Source: Macrobrachium rosenbergii (taxonomy: Eukaryota; Arthropoda; Malacostraca; Decapoda; Palaemonidae). Taken from it: a DNA stretch of 64,000 bases. The DNA lies in contig NC_089794.1 of assembly GCF_040412425.1 (NCBI RefSeq), positions 9,217,443 through 9,281,442 on the forward strand, given 5' to 3'. Shown here one piece after another: positions 25,405-39,889 of this stretch; within the stretch, counting starts at the first letter, position 1; every line of letters begins with the position of its first letter. The position numbers were made by a program, and so were the translations under genes. A model generated the notes under the pieces. The model was given only the letters and a program-made list of their open reading frames with translations, ran no database searches and had not been told where the DNA came from.

Positions 25405-25800
25405 AGAAAACGAGTAAAAAATGCGCCGAAGTTTCTTCGGCGGAATCAAGTTTTCTGTAGTGTATAAAACTTTCAACCACGGTCCATGAATCTCGTAGCC
25501 GCGGCTCATGAAACTCAGCTACGATCCGGTGATGGCATAAACCACGGGCCATGAAACTTTTAGCCGCGGCCCTTGAAACAGTTGAAACTCAGCCACGGTC
25601 CGGTGGTGGCTTGTGTTGTTGGTACCCATAACGGTGCCAAAAGTACGCTTATGGCTAACTTTAACCTTAGATAAAATAAAAACTGCTGAGGCTAGAGGGC
25701 TGCAGTTTCTCAAGTTTGATGATCGTAGTTTTTAAGGTCTGAGGGCGGACATAAAAAGTGCGGACGGACAGACAAAGGAAAACTAAAAATCGTACCTGTT
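25405..25800 (+). repeat. fold-back repeat family, copy 2
   Basis: Starts with AAAAAATGCGCCGAAGTTTC, continues through GCCGCGGC-type blocks, TTGGTACCCATAACGGTGCC, GCTAACTTTAACCTTAGA and CTGAGGCTAGAGGGCTGCAG, and ends with GTCTGAGGGCGGAC and GTGCGGACGGACAGACAAAG. It has extra duplicated CCACGG...CATGAAAC segments between 25470 and 25600. Confidence 0.88.
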
Positions 25801-26313
25801 ATAATAGCGCCATCGGTAATTTGGTCTAAGCTAATGTTAGCACTGAGCATAACATTTTCCTTCTTTTTAACTGTTGTCATGAGATGATCTGTTATTCAAC
25901 TTACGACAGGAGTCTCATTAACAGCTTATTTCTTGCGCTATCATTTTACTGCTGCATTTACTGTTACAAAATTCAGGAGATTTTCGCTTCTGTTTGTGAA
26001 CTTTGTGAGTTGACTTCACACCCTGCACTGTGTATTTATATTGTGTATTTTATAGAACAAGTTTTGTGCAAAAAGCTAGTGGTAAAAAAAGTATTTTACT
26101 GATTATTGCATTTAATACAATTCGTTAAAGCTTCGTTTTATGCCAACCATCATTTTTAAGAGTGCGAAGCACATATCGTAATGTGTTGGTAATAAAATGT
26201 GCAATTTCTTTATCACCACTTTTTGTCACATATACTGCTGGTTTTAGTGCATTATTACACAGTAAGATAAGTTTCAGACACTCTTTGACTTTTGAATGTT
26301 AAAACTTAAACGT
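25801..26313. other. spacer, nothing recognised
   Basis: No coding or repeat signal found. Confidence 0.55.
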
Positions 26314-26559
26314 AGGGGTGCGTTCGCGCCGCGGTAAGCATGTTAAAAACACTAGCCCGTACAATCAGGTTGAAAACAAGTCAACAAGCCTTTTGGTGGT
26401 CCAAGCCGCGGTTTTATAGTTCATACGATTATCCGGCATTTGACAAAGGTTCGTTCGCTACTTAAGGTCGCTGACGTGTTCTCAGCCTGTTTGTGTTATG
26501 AATGCATAGGTTCCTGGCGTGCGTTAATGACAAGCTTCAATGTAGTGCGAACGCATCCT
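26314..26559. mobile_element. possible MITE with short TIRs
   Basis: AGGGGTGCGTTCGC (26314-26327) and the reverse complement GCGAACGCATCCT (26547-26559) form imperfect TIRs about 246 bases apart. The interior is non-coding and more GC-rich than its flanks. A target duplication (perhaps TA) is not convincing, so the superfamily is open. Confidence 0.4.
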
Positions 26560-26983
26560 AACTATCGCTCTGATGTTAGAATGATTTCCAGATGGTCGAT
26601 AGTAATCGACCTTGGTGGTGATGTATGTCAAGTGCACAGAAAATCTAAACTCAAAGACTGCATTCTGTATATAAGATAAAAACATGTTTTGTGTGTGTGT
26701 GTGTGTTAATAATGGGATAGAGCATTACATGAAATCAAATATTACAAAAACATTCATTGTGCACACATACAAACTCAACCTCTCTCTCATCACCGTATGT
26801 ATCTGTGGTGATTATTATTATTATATCATACTATTATTATTGTTACTTCATAGCGTATCCGGAATAGCATTTAGAGATTGTTTTAAATGTCTTCACAAAC
26901 TGATGCCATATACGAACCGTTTATAACCTTTTCGGACTTAAACTTGGGAATGGATTTCCTTCGTGCTCCAGGGGTTGGTTGGT

Positions 26984-27091
<108 letters not shown>

Positions 27092-27121
27092 TATCTAGGT
27101 AACTTGGCACTCTCCGATATG

Positions 27122-27125
<4 letters not shown>

Positions 27126-27191
<66 letters not shown>
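27126..27191. repeat. (GA)n microsatellite
   Basis: About 32 GA units. Confidence 0.98.
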
Positions 27192-27193
<2 letters not shown>

Positions 27194-27703
27194 TGGCGGG
27201 TGTTGGGGAGAGAATATACCATCCATTGACACTCTTCTCCATTGTTCACCGTCATTTAAATAAACAAATGGCACAAAGGGTCATTCAGCACGAAGAGAGG
27301 AGGAAATCTGCGCATGCAGCCGACACAGAAGGACCTCTACAACTAAGAGTAATGAAACATCATTGGTCAGGAGGGAGCAGATGAAGGAAAGAGAGGAGAT
27401 GAGAGAGGACTAAGGAGGGAAGGGGAGGAAGGAAGGGGAGTAGGAATCGTTAGAGAGAAGGGGATTTGTACCTTGGTAGCTTCGGGTGTGGTGGGCCAGC
27501 GGTTAGGGTCTACAAATCACTGGCTAACAAATACACAAATGCACTGTCACTGACCATCGTCTACTGGGAATTTTCCTGGAGAGTTAAAGTTGGGAAAATA
27601 ACATTGTACAGTGTTTCCAGTTATATATTATAATAATACTTTTCACGGATAAGTAATGCAGTGTTGTAATATTACACTTGGGTTAAGACTTTTCTTTGAA
27701 AGT
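27192..27703. other. spacer, nothing coding recognised
   Basis: Purine-rich patch at 27370-27470. A lone A-box-like GTGGGCCAGCGGTTAGGG at about 27491 lacks a B box. Confidence 0.45.
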
Positions 27704-27720
27704 TTATATATATATATACA

Positions 27721-27811
<91 letters not shown>
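27704..27811. repeat. (TA)n microsatellite
   Basis: About 50 TA units with a CAG interruption at 27719-27721. Confidence 0.98.
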
Positions 27812-27814
<3 letters not shown>

Positions 27815-28569
27815 GCATGTGTGTTTTTTCAACGAAATATTTAGGTTTTCAATAAATGCGAAAAACCTGTAGATAAAAAGTTCCTGTAAACAGTACAACT
27901 TTTCCTCTCTTACGTAATCATGAAATGTGGGTCGAGGCTAGTGTATCTTTTAAGCTTTCCAACACTGATGGAGGGGGAATTCCTTATGAAGATCTCACTT
28001 TTACTTCAAGCTGTCTAGGAGGGTCATGAAATATTCCTAGACTATTTCGTTCACACTTTTAAAGAAGAAAAAGAAATGTTTGGGCATCGTAGCGTTGAAG
28101 AAACTATTTTTAGAGGTTGTTAAAATTCTTTTAGTTATTATTTTTAATTCTTTTACTCGAGTTATTTAAAAGTATTTTTCCTTATTTTTTTGCAGGGTCA
28201 TCTTCTTTATTGCCTTGCTTCATTTGTTACTCATTTCTATATTTCTATAACCGTTTATGTACCTTAATTAGATTTTTTTTTTACTTTATCGAGTTCTTGT
28301 AAAGTCTTAAAAATTTTTTGTCATTTATATAAATATAAGAATATGGATATAAATTGTTAGATTTGCATAATATTTTGTAAGAGTAGACTATTCTTCTTTG
28401 ATGGATTATATTCATATTAAGTTCTTAGAGGGGGAACAGGTAATCCCAACAGCAGTAATCTTTGATTACTTTATATACAGATTAAAAAATATATTTGTAT
28501 CGAATAGTTAATATCATTGAACACACACACACACACAAACATATACATACTGTATATATATTTTTGAGG
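27812..28569. other. spacer, nothing recognised
   Basis: AT-rich; a short CA run sits at 28521-28535. Confidence 0.55.
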
Positions 28570-29038
28570 GTAGTGGGTTAATGTGACTTTTCTTAGCATC
28601 GTTCACTTCAGGGTGTGATGTCCCTGCCTACACGAGTTAGGGTAGGAGAGAGACTTTAGCTTTGGCAGGCAACTCTCTTAGGAGAAGGACACTCCGAAAT
28701 CAAACTAGTGGGTAGAAGGGACTCTTTAGCTTTGGTAAGCATCCCTTCTAAGAGAAGGCCACCCTGAATAAGAACCTTCTTCTACAACCTTAGACCGTGC
28801 CATAGCCATTGTACCGTGGCCTTCCATGATCTTGGGTTTGAGTTCCCTTGCCTGAGGGTACTATCAGGCATTTTTCCTCTTTTTCGTTCACTTTCCTTTT
28901 TTATTCGAAAAGTGTGTTGGACAGGCTGATGAGAAGCAAAAGTTTCTTGGTGGATTATCAGGAAATTGCCTTCGTTTATTTCTTAATCCATCCTAACTGT
29001 CCTCCCCCAGTTGTTGAGGCAAACCTGGGAGATTTCTT

Positions 29039-29960
29039 TTGTCTTACAATGTGTGCCAGCCCCGCCTTGTAAATAATGTAAATACTGTTGTTGTTGATGG
29101 TATTGTTGTTTGTTATTCTGTTGATTTTTACAATGTTACTGTTGTTATGAGTCTGTTTATTAGTTTTGATATTGATTTTATGTTGTTAATTTTAATTCAT
29201 TCAGTAGACATTAAGCTGAATCCTGGGACTGTTAAGCATTACAATGAGAAAAATTGTAAAGTACTTTACTCAAATATTCGGGGCTTAAGGTCAAATTTTC
29301 TTGATCTCCAGAGTTGTGGCTGTAACTACGTTTTGATGTTTTTATATGAGGTTCTTGTAAGTAGTAACAAGTCAAAAGTTGAGTTTTTAATCCTGGGGTT
29401 TGATGGCCCTGACTTTATTTATCGTTGTTACATCCCACATGCGGAAGGTATGGCTGTATAAGTCTGGATGACCTATTTATCATCAGAAAAATTTGGAATG
29501 TAGTTGCCATGAAGTTCTTTGTTTTAAAATTTTCAGTAAGTTCTACAATGCTTACGTACTTACTGTTTACCGCAATCCAAATAGCGACGATTCTATATAT
29601 AGTTACCTTTTGGAAAGTTTGGTATGGCTCACTCACAGGATTCAAAAGCTTCATTCATTATTTGTGGAGACTGTAATGCTAAGCACAGCGAACGGCTAAA
29701 TTCAAATTCCACAGATCAACATGGCCAGCCTGCTCTTGAGTTCTGTGTATCCTTTGATTTTGTCCAGCTAATCGAGGAACCCACACTCATTTCTGGAATA
29801 GGTTAGACTTGATATTCACAGATGTTCCAGCTATTGCCAAGTCCAAGGTCTGTGAATATATAGGCACTTCTGATCATTGCACCACTGAGATGGACATATC
29901 TTTCAATCAGTATATTCCTAAGTCCACCACTGGTAAACCAGTCTGGCTGAAATCCAGAGC
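29039..29960 (+). pseudogene. LINE endonuclease (EEP type)
   Basis: Begins with LNPG and VLYSNIRGLRSNF, the usual start of the endonuclease in these LINEs. Later FIICGDCNAKHS, DLIFTDVPA and EYIGTSDHC give the Asn, Asp and terminal D-H residues of an apurinic-type nuclease. Pieces lie at 29039-29461, 29624-29806 and 29809 onward in two frames, so at least two indels break it. Confidence 0.75.
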
Positions 29961-31440
29961 CAGGTGGAATCGCATTGTTGAAGCTATATTAGATCCTGAT
30001 TCCAAGAAGAAGTTCAATGAAATGCAGATGGCTATATTAATAAGGTATGTCCCAAAGAAGGTCATCAAATTTAGGACAAATGACCAGCAATGGTTTGATG
30101 ATACATGTAGAGGAGCCTACCATGACAAACAGGCCAATTCAATGCATGGAGGCAAAACTGTCCAAATGAAAATTACACTATCTTTGTTGAGTCTCGCTGT
30201 ACTGGGAATAGAACTTACTATACAACCAATAAAAATTACAATAATTCCTTAAAGAGGCAACTTGTAGGAATTACTCAGCCTCATCAGTGGTGGACCAAAT
30301 TGGCATCATCTACATTTGGGTCAGGCTTGCCTTCCATTCCACTAATAACAGATGATGGTAGATTGGTTACAGGCCCTAGGGAAAATGCTGACCTGCTTAA
30401 TCGAGCTTTTGAAGCTAAGCAATCAGCTGAGAATGTCCCTCTCCCTGATACTTATCATCCTGAACCTATTCTTACAAAATTTGCATTTCGCCCTAGGGAT
30501 GTTAAGAAAATTCCGGATGATCTTGATAGCTGGGGTGCAGAAGATCCTGATGGTTTCTTCACTTTGTTTTTGAAAAAAAGTTTCTTCCATATTGTCTCCC
30601 AAGGTTAGTAGATTCTATAGATTTTTATGTCGACGTAGTATCTTTGTGGATGAGCACAAGCTTAGTATTACAGTGCCTGTTCCAAAGAGTGGCATATCTG
30701 CAAACTGCAGTAACTACAGGCCAATCTCCGTTTTCCCTGTGCTCTCCAAAATTGCTGAAAAAACTTATTTTTAAACCACTATGTAAGTATGTGGAATCTA
30801 AAGGATTGTTAGCTGATAGTCAGTATGCATACAGGCTAGGACGAAATGCAAAATTTGTAAGAAGAGTTTCAGGATGACAAGTATCAGGGAGAGGGACATC
30901 CTCAGCTGATTTTGGAGTGGGTTGATATGTTTTAGGATTACTTCAAGATTTCCTTACAGTGAGTTGCTGTAGATGAGATCTTGAATGAACCAAGACCTGT
31001 TCTTTCTAGAGTTCCACAGGGCAGTGTTCTTGGTCCACTGTTAATTTTAGTTTATACAGGTGATATGATTGTTGGCTTGGAAAACAAAATTGTAGTAAAG
31101 TCTCCACTTACTAGAAATGAAGATGCCCTCAGGCTCAACTAGGGCATGGACCGGATCAGGGAATTGTGTATTCAGTAGGGTATGAGGCCAACACCAGAAA
31201 AACAAGAACACTATTGATTAGCAGATCTCATACAGATTCCCAAACCCATCCTCCCCTTCAGGTGAATAGAGAGTTGCTGAATTAGTCTGAAGCTTTAACT
31301 ATTCTAGGTGTAACTTTTGATTCACACCTAACTTTTGAGAAATATCTAATGGAAGTTTCAGCAAATGCTGCACATGGTTGTGTGTTGACTATTTCTGTCA
31401 TATTCACTCAGAAGGGAAAATTCGAATGAAATGCTGTCAA
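29961..31440 (+). pseudogene. LINE reverse transcriptase, deleted
   Basis: The palm/fingers are readable: EDPDGFFTLFLKK (30540), VPVPKSGISANCSNYRPIS (30670), KPLCKYVESKGLLADSQYAYR (30780). It then jumps to RVPQGSVLGPLL (31010), losing the catalytic region. The YADD sequence is absent. Several stops and frame changes. Confidence 0.75.
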
Positions 31441-31539
31441 CTGGGTCATTGCTGAGTAGGAAAGTTGGGGAAAACACACTTGTATACTAGACATTTGCCT
31501 GCCCAGGCAAAGCCATAGGCACAGTGGTACTTATGTTCC

Positions 31540-32747
<1,208 letters not shown>

Positions 32748-32853
32748 GATTGTATGTATTCTCCTGAATAAACTCCTAAATTTATGGAAAAATAATTTTT
32801 TTATATCTACAATTCATGCTGAACTCACCTAGTATCTGTTTGTTAGAGGCATA

Positions 32854-32910
32854 TGTCTGTCTGTCTATCTGTCTGTCTGTTTGTTTGTCTGTCTGTCTGT
32901 CTGTCTGTCT
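32854..32910. repeat. (TGTC)n tract in left arm
   Basis: About 14 units with TATC/TTTG variants; counterpart of the (GACA)n at 34105-34188. Confidence 0.95.
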
Positions 32911-33328
32911 TCTCCTCCATCTCTCCCTTTACCTCTTCTTCCTCTTCCGTTCTGAAACATTAAAGGGATTTCCAGAGTAGCGTTAAAAACCGGGGATCTC
33001 ATAAAGACACTCATAATGACCAACCATAAAACTTAACATTTCAGGGAAGAGCAACTCATGTTTATTTATAGAATTATTCTTTAGTGTCCTCTGTGCTTGT
33101 CCTTGCTTGTGGTGTATGTGTTTGTTTGTTCCCATAAATGCTGTGACGGTTGAGATAAGTTTTTTCTCAATATTTTTTCTCATTTAATACAATGTTTGCT
33201 ATTCCGGTGTTCCTTTATGAATTTTCAGGCATTTCATGTATGCATGTATATATGGTAGTACCCAAATACAGTTTTAATACATAACCGTGCACATGCACAC
33301 ACATGTGGAAAAATACAGAAGTACATAC

Positions 33329-33684
<356 letters not shown>

Positions 33685-34104
33685 ATGTATGTGCTTCTGT
33701 ATGGTTGCACATGTGTGCTCATGTGCACGGTTATGTATTAAAACTGTATTTGAGCACGACCATACTTTACATGCATACGAAACCGCCTCAAAATTATTGC
33801 TGAAGAACATTCATAAAGGAACACCGGAATAGCAAACATTGTATTAAATAAAAAAAAAATGTTGAGAAAAAACTTATCTCAACTGTCACAGCATTTATGG
33901 GAACAAACAAACACATACTCCACAAGCAAGGACAAGCACAGAAGGCGCTAAAGAATAACTCTATAAACATGAGTTGCTCTTCCCTGAAATGTGAAGGTTT
34001 ATGGTTGATCATTATGAGTGTCTTTATGAGATCCACGGTTTTTAACGCTACTCTGGAAATCCCTTTAATGTTTCACAACTGAAGAGGAAGAAGAGGTGAA
34101 AGAA

Positions 34105-34123
34105 GACAGACAGACAGACAGAC

Positions 34124-34188
<65 letters not shown>
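34105..34188. repeat. (GACA)n tract in right arm
   Basis: About 21 GACA units; longer than its left-arm partner, so the arms have diverged in repeat length. Confidence 0.95.
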
Positions 34189-34296
34189 TGTGCCTCTAAC
34201 AAACTGAGATACTAGGTGAGTTCAGCATGAATTGTAGATGATATATAAAAAAAAAAATTTTTCCATAATTTTAGCGAGTTTATTCAGGAGAATATA

Positions 34297-34931
34297 TCTT
34301 AAAATATACAGCATGCTGCCGTTAACAACAATAATGGTCACAATGGAAATGTCCCCAAAAGTAAAATAACGATGCACACGTTTGAATACTGTAGTTTTGT
34401 CGTGGAAATGTCCCTGACAAATGTCCCGAAAAAGAAAAGTATTATCCAGAGAAAAAATGTATTGTAACACTTCATTTTTATATATTAATTCATAATAATA
34501 ATAATAAAAAACATACTTCTATTTTTTTTATAACGAGCAACTCGTTTCGTATGAAAAATAATAATGGTATATATATGATATGGTATGAATGTTTTTATAC
34601 ATTCTTTTATTATTTCAAAAATCCTTTTTTATTTAGTATATTGTGAACTACTTTTGTTCAACTGAAAATACTTTGCCTCTAAGACAGGTATTACTCTGCT
34701 AATTATATAATCTTAAATTTATCTATTTTTTAAATTGTAATCTTTCCACTTTATAACAAAATAAACCAGATATCATTGTCTCTTAAACTAGTGCAGATAC
34801 ACAGTAGCCTATTTTAAGAATGGTTTTTATATACACGGCGTAACTTTCAATTTCTTGTAATGAAATATAGGTCTGTTTGATATTATGTACTCGATTACAC
34901 TTAAAAATCTATATATTATATATATATAGGG
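34297..34931. other. spacer, nothing recognised
   Basis: AT-rich, no ORF of interest. Confidence 0.55.
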
Positions 34932-35168
<237 letters not shown>

Positions 35169-35202
35169 AAATGTGTGTGTATAAAAAATACATATGGGGT
35201 GA

Positions 35203-35263
<61 letters not shown>
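35203..35263. repeat. (TA)n microsatellite
   Basis: About 30 units, directly at the left edge of the retroelement tandem array. Confidence 0.98.
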
Positions 35264-35267
<4 letters not shown>

Positions 35268-35735
35268 ATATTCCCTGTTCACCTCTCTTCCTAGTTTCTT
35301 AATTGAATAATAAAAATTTCTCTTTTGTTAAAGTTTGAGGGCAGATGTTGTAAGCAGTTTTCGATTTAGCAGTGTTTTCAAATTCCATTTGCCAATGGCT
35401 GAGACATTAGCTTATAGGGCCATAAATCAATAAGTTTTGCTAGGACAGACCTTAGAGGTACTGTTCCTACAGCTCAGTCTTCTCTATCCTGTGTACTGCC
35501 GAGTCTATTGTCATTTCAGGTCATGCCCTGGGTAGGCAGAGTTTTGAAGCAAGTATGTGAGAAAGCCCTGGCTCTGGACTCTCCACACAGTCGCCACAGT
35601 GTCCGGATGTGACAGGGCTGTCGTCCAAACATCATTTGTTTTTCCCTCCTTTGTTCAAACCGAGGAGAAATTTGCTATTTCAACGGACTAAGGTATCTCA
35701 TGCAACTGATCACTGCATTAGCTAATCTAGCGAAT
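35264..35735. repeat. retroelement array, repeat block A
   Basis: Begins TTATAAATATTCCCTG and includes CTCAATTGAATAATAAAAAT-type, TTTTCGATTTAGCAGTGTTT, GTCCGGATGTGACAGGGCTG and GAGGAAAATTTGCTATTTC-type blocks. Block B (38284-38820) matches across its length, block C (39505-39850) in islands. A and B are direct repeats bracketing the gag-protease ORF, which could mean LTR-like ends, but B also contains ORF-derived sequence. Confidence 0.85.
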
Positions 35736-36040
35736 TATGTACGGAGAAATGGAGACAGCAGTTCCAAGGATTTGCCAAGGTTGTAGGCTGGTCATGGACC
35801 GAAAGGGCCAGTCAGAAGACCCAATCTGGTACATGTTGGTTCGACTCCCTGTTATGTAGCACATTCGAGGATTATTCAGTTGAACCATGCTGGATGAGCT
35901 TTTCCAATTTGTCCCTGGGCCCCTTGCTGTGTATCTCAATGACAAGCAGCCCATAACACTTATGGAAGCCTGCCATATGGCCAATTTCCGGGAAACCTAA
36001 AACCAGTCCCACAGCACATCTCAACGGCGCATAGTGCCAC
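35736..36040 (+). pseudogene. probable gag remnant upstream of zinc knuckle
   Basis: Continuous with the gag-protease ORF by composition and position but broken by stops. A chance perfect B-box word lies at 35838-35848. No firm domain match. Confidence 0.35.
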
Positions 36041-36889
36041 TTGGGTATCCCTCAGGCTCGACTCACCCAAAGAACAGACTACCTAGCAAGCTTACACGCA
36101 CCCACTGTAAGAAGGTGGGGCATGCCGAATCCAAGTGACGCTAGAAGCTGGGCACTACCAATAAGCTGCCTCCTATCAAAAACCAGAACTCCCTTCCATC
36201 CACTTCCACTCAATCTTCTCCACCAACGGTCACTGCAAGTAAACCGACCCCTCACAAAGGACCCTTGTCAATCCTGTGGTGCTGCCGGCCACTATAATGC
36301 TGGACATCCGGCCTACCCAAATCATGTCCCATCCACCAAGTTCGTCAACTTAATAAGCACCTCGTTCTCCATGGCCAGGATGCAGAAGATACCTCACCCC
36401 GAGAGTCTGGATACCCAGTTCATCTCAGTGGCACCCCTTAATGGCTCTAGCCTGCCAGTGGCCCTACCAGTTACGATAGACACTGCATCCGACATTAGCC
36501 TGATTGCCAAGCCCCAACTGCCAGCCAGTGCCATGGTTGACAAACAAACTCTGTGGGAGATGAAATGGGTAGAGGGCCACACTAAAACCATGCCCACAGT
36601 CGAGCCCCAGGTAACACCACCTTGGGCCACGTTACCTCACTGCCTTGGCGTAGTGAGTGGAATCAGGCCCAGAGTGCAATTCCTGTTGGGTCGAGACCTC
36701 CTCTGGGGAAGCCCTTCCCCAACAGCACATTACAGCTACACTACCTACACAACGGAGGCCTCGACTGTAGGATCACCAACCCCGAGCACAGCCACTTTGA
36801 CTGGCATGCCATCAAAACAAGAAGAAATGACCTTCCATCCACCAAAATGGTCAATGGAAGGGGCTTACGTAGAGCAATTACAGGCCTAG
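36041..36889 (+). pseudogene. retroelement gag-protease fragment
   Basis: 282 codons. A zinc-knuckle-like CQSCGAAGHYNAGHP lies at residues 76-90, with His instead of the last Cys. An aspartic protease follows: active site VTIDTASDISLI near 145-155 (DTAS, one residue short of the usual DTGAS) and the C-terminal LLGRDLL at 215-221. This is the order of gag nucleocapsid then protease in LTR retrotransposons. The frame ends at 36889; no RT follows, so the element is truncated or a non-autonomous derivative. Composition is much more GC-rich than the surroundings. Start Met is arbitrary; the open frame may continue from a broken upstream part. Confidence 0.65.
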
Positions 36890-37232
36890 TCCTCCCTCTC
36901 CATGAAAGGACAGCCACCAACGAAGTCCTCCCTCTTCACAAAAGGACACTAAAGGGAAGCAGTACTGCTGCCGAGCATGCCAGGTGACAGGCCGCTCCAC
37001 TAATTGGGAGGGCTTCCCAAACAAGCAACACCCAGCGGACACCCCAAATCAAGAATCTCCAAGAGGTTTTGACCTCCAGCTGGGACAGGAATCTCTGCCT
37101 CAGCCCAGCTCAAGCCATCAGCAAGGTATTGCACCTCCGGACCCCTTGTCAGGCATGTGCCAGATCCAGATCATGAGACGGATTCTCCTATGGGAGATCC
37201 AGGAACCTTCACAGCATTAAGCCTAGCAACAT
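36890..37232 (+). pseudogene. retroelement ORF continuation, frameshifted
   Basis: Open pieces in other frames (36622-36987, 36984-37220) read on from the protease end; Pro/Ser/Gln-rich, no domain recognised. The sequence from 37058 on reappears in block B near 38516. Confidence 0.45.
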
Positions 37233-37559
37233 GTGAGCCTCCAGCACCCGACACTTCAGACCTCACCACATCCGTCCCCAGTGGATGAACCTTCGGTGGA
37301 TCAAACTGCTACACCTTCTCTGGGAGACCAGGAACTGGCCTCCTCGGATGCAGACGTTGTGACTGCTCTTGCTCCAGTTGTCGCAGCAGCCAGAGTAAGG
37401 AGCCCTTCAGTAGCCTCTGAGGTTACCCCTGACTTCATGTCAGCTAGCCCTTCTGGCCTTTCCCCAGAGTTGGTGCCCTCATCACCTCCTAGGACTGACA
37501 TAGATATGCCTTGGAGGAACCCTAAGAAGAAGAAGAAGGGGCGGAAGAAAGCCAAGTAG
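37233..37559 (+). pseudogene. acidic/Pro-rich ORF ending in a basic tail
   Basis: 108 codons, Ala/Ser/Pro/Asp-rich, ending PKKKKKGRKKAK before the TAG at 37557-37559. It could be a structural or nucleic-acid-binding tail of the element; no family recognised. A degenerate copy of its end (CTTGGAG...AAGAAGGGGC) is seen at 38880. Confidence 0.4.
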
Positions 37560-38283
37560 TTGCAAGAGCCACAAGCTTACCCTGGCACTCATGTCTCCTT
37601 GGCAAAGTGCCTTTCCATCTTAGAGTGATCCTGGCTCCTGCCCAGAGGAGGTAGCCTTTAGTAACAGCCTAGACCAGATTCAGTAAGTAGTAATAGTATC
37701 CTTGTCATTTAAATCTTGTAATGAGCAGCATTAACTACATAAGTATAACTTGTGAAGCCAGATCGTAACTACTGTGAATAGCGCCATTGAGCTCATGACA
37801 TGCATGGCATAACACCTCAGTTGAGGAAAGCATTTTCCATATGAAAAAACTCATTTAAAAAACTCAGGTTAAATCTTTGTTTACTGTGATTGTAAATTCC
37901 ACTGTAAGAAATTGTATACTTGTAAGAATATTGTAACTTAGCTAGTTCATTGTCATTTATGTTGGTGCTATGGCAGTGTTTTAATGGGTTATGTCATAAA
38001 AGATACAAGTGAATGTACCATTTGCCTAGGACTGAATATCATGATCATCAGAGGTAGCACGTGAATATCCGTAGACGACTTTTAGTAGTGTTAGACATTC
38101 TATAGAAATTAAGTGATTATAGCTCGTATTCCATTCTAGTCAGGTAGATCAAACTGTAGGAGATGAATTGCAAGGGCAAAAATCTGTTCAGGGAAAAGAG
38201 TACAGTAATCAACACAAACAGCTTGCTTAGTACAGGCTCAGAGTGGAATTCCTGTTGGGTGAATACCTCTTCTGGGGGAAGCT
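37560..38283. other. 3' non-coding part of array unit 1
   Basis: Parts recur in unit 2: AAACTCATTTAAAA-ACTCAGG (37850 and 39146), TAACTTAGCTAGTTCA (37933 and 39218), CATCAGAGGTAGCA (38048 and 39311). 38232-38281 is a diverged copy of the protease end at 36663-36715 (GAATTCCTGTTGGGT), showing a tandem duplication boundary. Confidence 0.75.
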
Positions 38284-39310
38284 GTTATAAATATTTCCTG
38301 TTTGACCTCTCTTCCTTGTTTCTCAATTGAATAATAAAAATTTGTCTTTTGTTAAAGTAAGAGGGCTGACAATGTAGGCTGTTTTCGATTTAGCAGTGTT
38401 TTCAAATCCTCCCTTCCCAACAGCCGAGAGGGATTAGCTTATAGGGCATTAAAAACAGTGATAGGTTTTACTAGGACAGACGTTAGACCCAGTACTGTTC
38501 CAAATCTCAGTCTTCCAAGAGGTTCTGATCCTGTTGTACAGGAGAGTCTGTTGTCATTTCAGGTCAAGCCATCAGCATGGTATTGGCCCTCTGGAGTTGT
38601 CAGAATGCAGATCCAGATCATGAGAGAAAGGCCTGGGATCTGGAACCTATCCACATTAGCCTAGCCACAGTGTCCAGACATGACAGGGCTGTCATCCAAG
38701 CATCCTTTGTTTTTCCCTCCTTCGTTCAAACCAAGGAGAAATTTGCTATTTCAATGGACCAAGGAATCTTATGCAACTGATCACTGCATTAGCTAACCCT
38801 CCAGTGAATTACTGAGGTTTTGTGCCTGCGCAACATCCTCTTTCTTGGAGAGTTGGTCTACATCATTAGTATCATAGATAGGCCTTGGAGACCCTGCAGA
38901 AGAAGGGGCCGAAGAAGCATCTGAGAAGCATATATATCTGTTGTGTTCATTCTATGTAGCATTGAAGCGTGACCTAAGTTGGACTATATGCTGAGCTGCT
39001 GTTAGCTCCTGCAAATAACCCATTTCATTATATTTTATTTACTTTTTTTTTTTTTCTGAAATTAGTGTTCCAGAAAACTTGTAAGCTGAACTCTGTGATT
39101 CATGTGAGCTATGAATAAACCTCTATCCTCAGTTGTTAATGAGTGTTAATAAAAACTCATTTAAAAGAACTCAGGACATTGTCTATTCAATATCTGTCCT
39201 TAGAGTTAATGCTATTGTAACCTTAGCTAGTTCAGAATTATGTGGGTCTTAGTGTAAATAGGTTAATATAAAGATCAAATTACCTAATCGTTAAACTCAT
39301 TAGCCAAAAG
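38284..39310. repeat. retroelement array, unit 2 (blocks B and following)
   Basis: Direct copy of block A sequence (38284-38820), joined to degenerate pieces of the ORF 3' part (38516-38660 matches 37058-37230; 38870-38930 matches 37500-37570) and the 3' non-coding part. The zinc knuckle and most of the protease are deleted. No open frame. Confidence 0.85.
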
Positions 39311-39558
39311 ACATCAGAGGTAGCAATATATATCCGTAGATATATATAGTATATATATATATATAAAATAATATTATATATATATATATCAGGTAGATAT
39401 ACATATATATATATATATATATATAGGGAAAATATATATATAACTGAATAGCTTGCTTATATATAATACATAAAGGGAGAATGCCTATATATGGGAGGAT
39501 ATATATATATATATATATTTGATCTCTTCCTGGTTTATCAATTGAATATATAAATTTG

Positions 39559-39590
<32 letters not shown>

Positions 39591-39854
39591 GCAGTGTTTA
39601 TAATATATATATAAACAGCTGAGGTATATTAGCTATAGGCCTTTAAACCAGGGATAGGTATTTATAGGACAAACCTAGAGGTATTTATATATCTCAGTCT
39701 TCTATCCTATATATATAGCCTATATATATTTATCAAGCCTGAATACTTTATATATATAAAGGCCTAGCTCTTGGACTCTATATGCAGCCGCCATAGTGTC
39801 CGGATGTGACAGGGCTGTCATATATCCTTGTTTTTCCCCCTATATTCAAATATA

Positions 39855-39889
<35 letters not shown>

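Larger units (their letters stand above)
28570..31480 (+). mobile_element. non-LTR retrotransposon (LINE, CR1/Jockey-like), broken copy
   Basis: A plus-strand element with a 5' leader (28600-28870), a short ORF1-like or linker part, an endonuclease and an RT. The leader has a duplicated CTTTAGCTTTGG-to-AGAGAAGG block (28650 and 28720) of a type I recall from arthropod LINEs (unverified). The frame changes several times. Compared with the second copy (42813-47828), this one lacks the RT segment between TYADSQYAYR-type fingers and the VPQGSVLGP box, and lacks the YADD box. Its 3' end is not marked by a tail and is placed only approximately. Confidence 0.8.

Noticed and set aside
35838..35848. 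Perfect B box GGTTCGACTCC
   Set aside because: No A box at proper spacing and it lies inside retroelement-derived sequence; probably chance.
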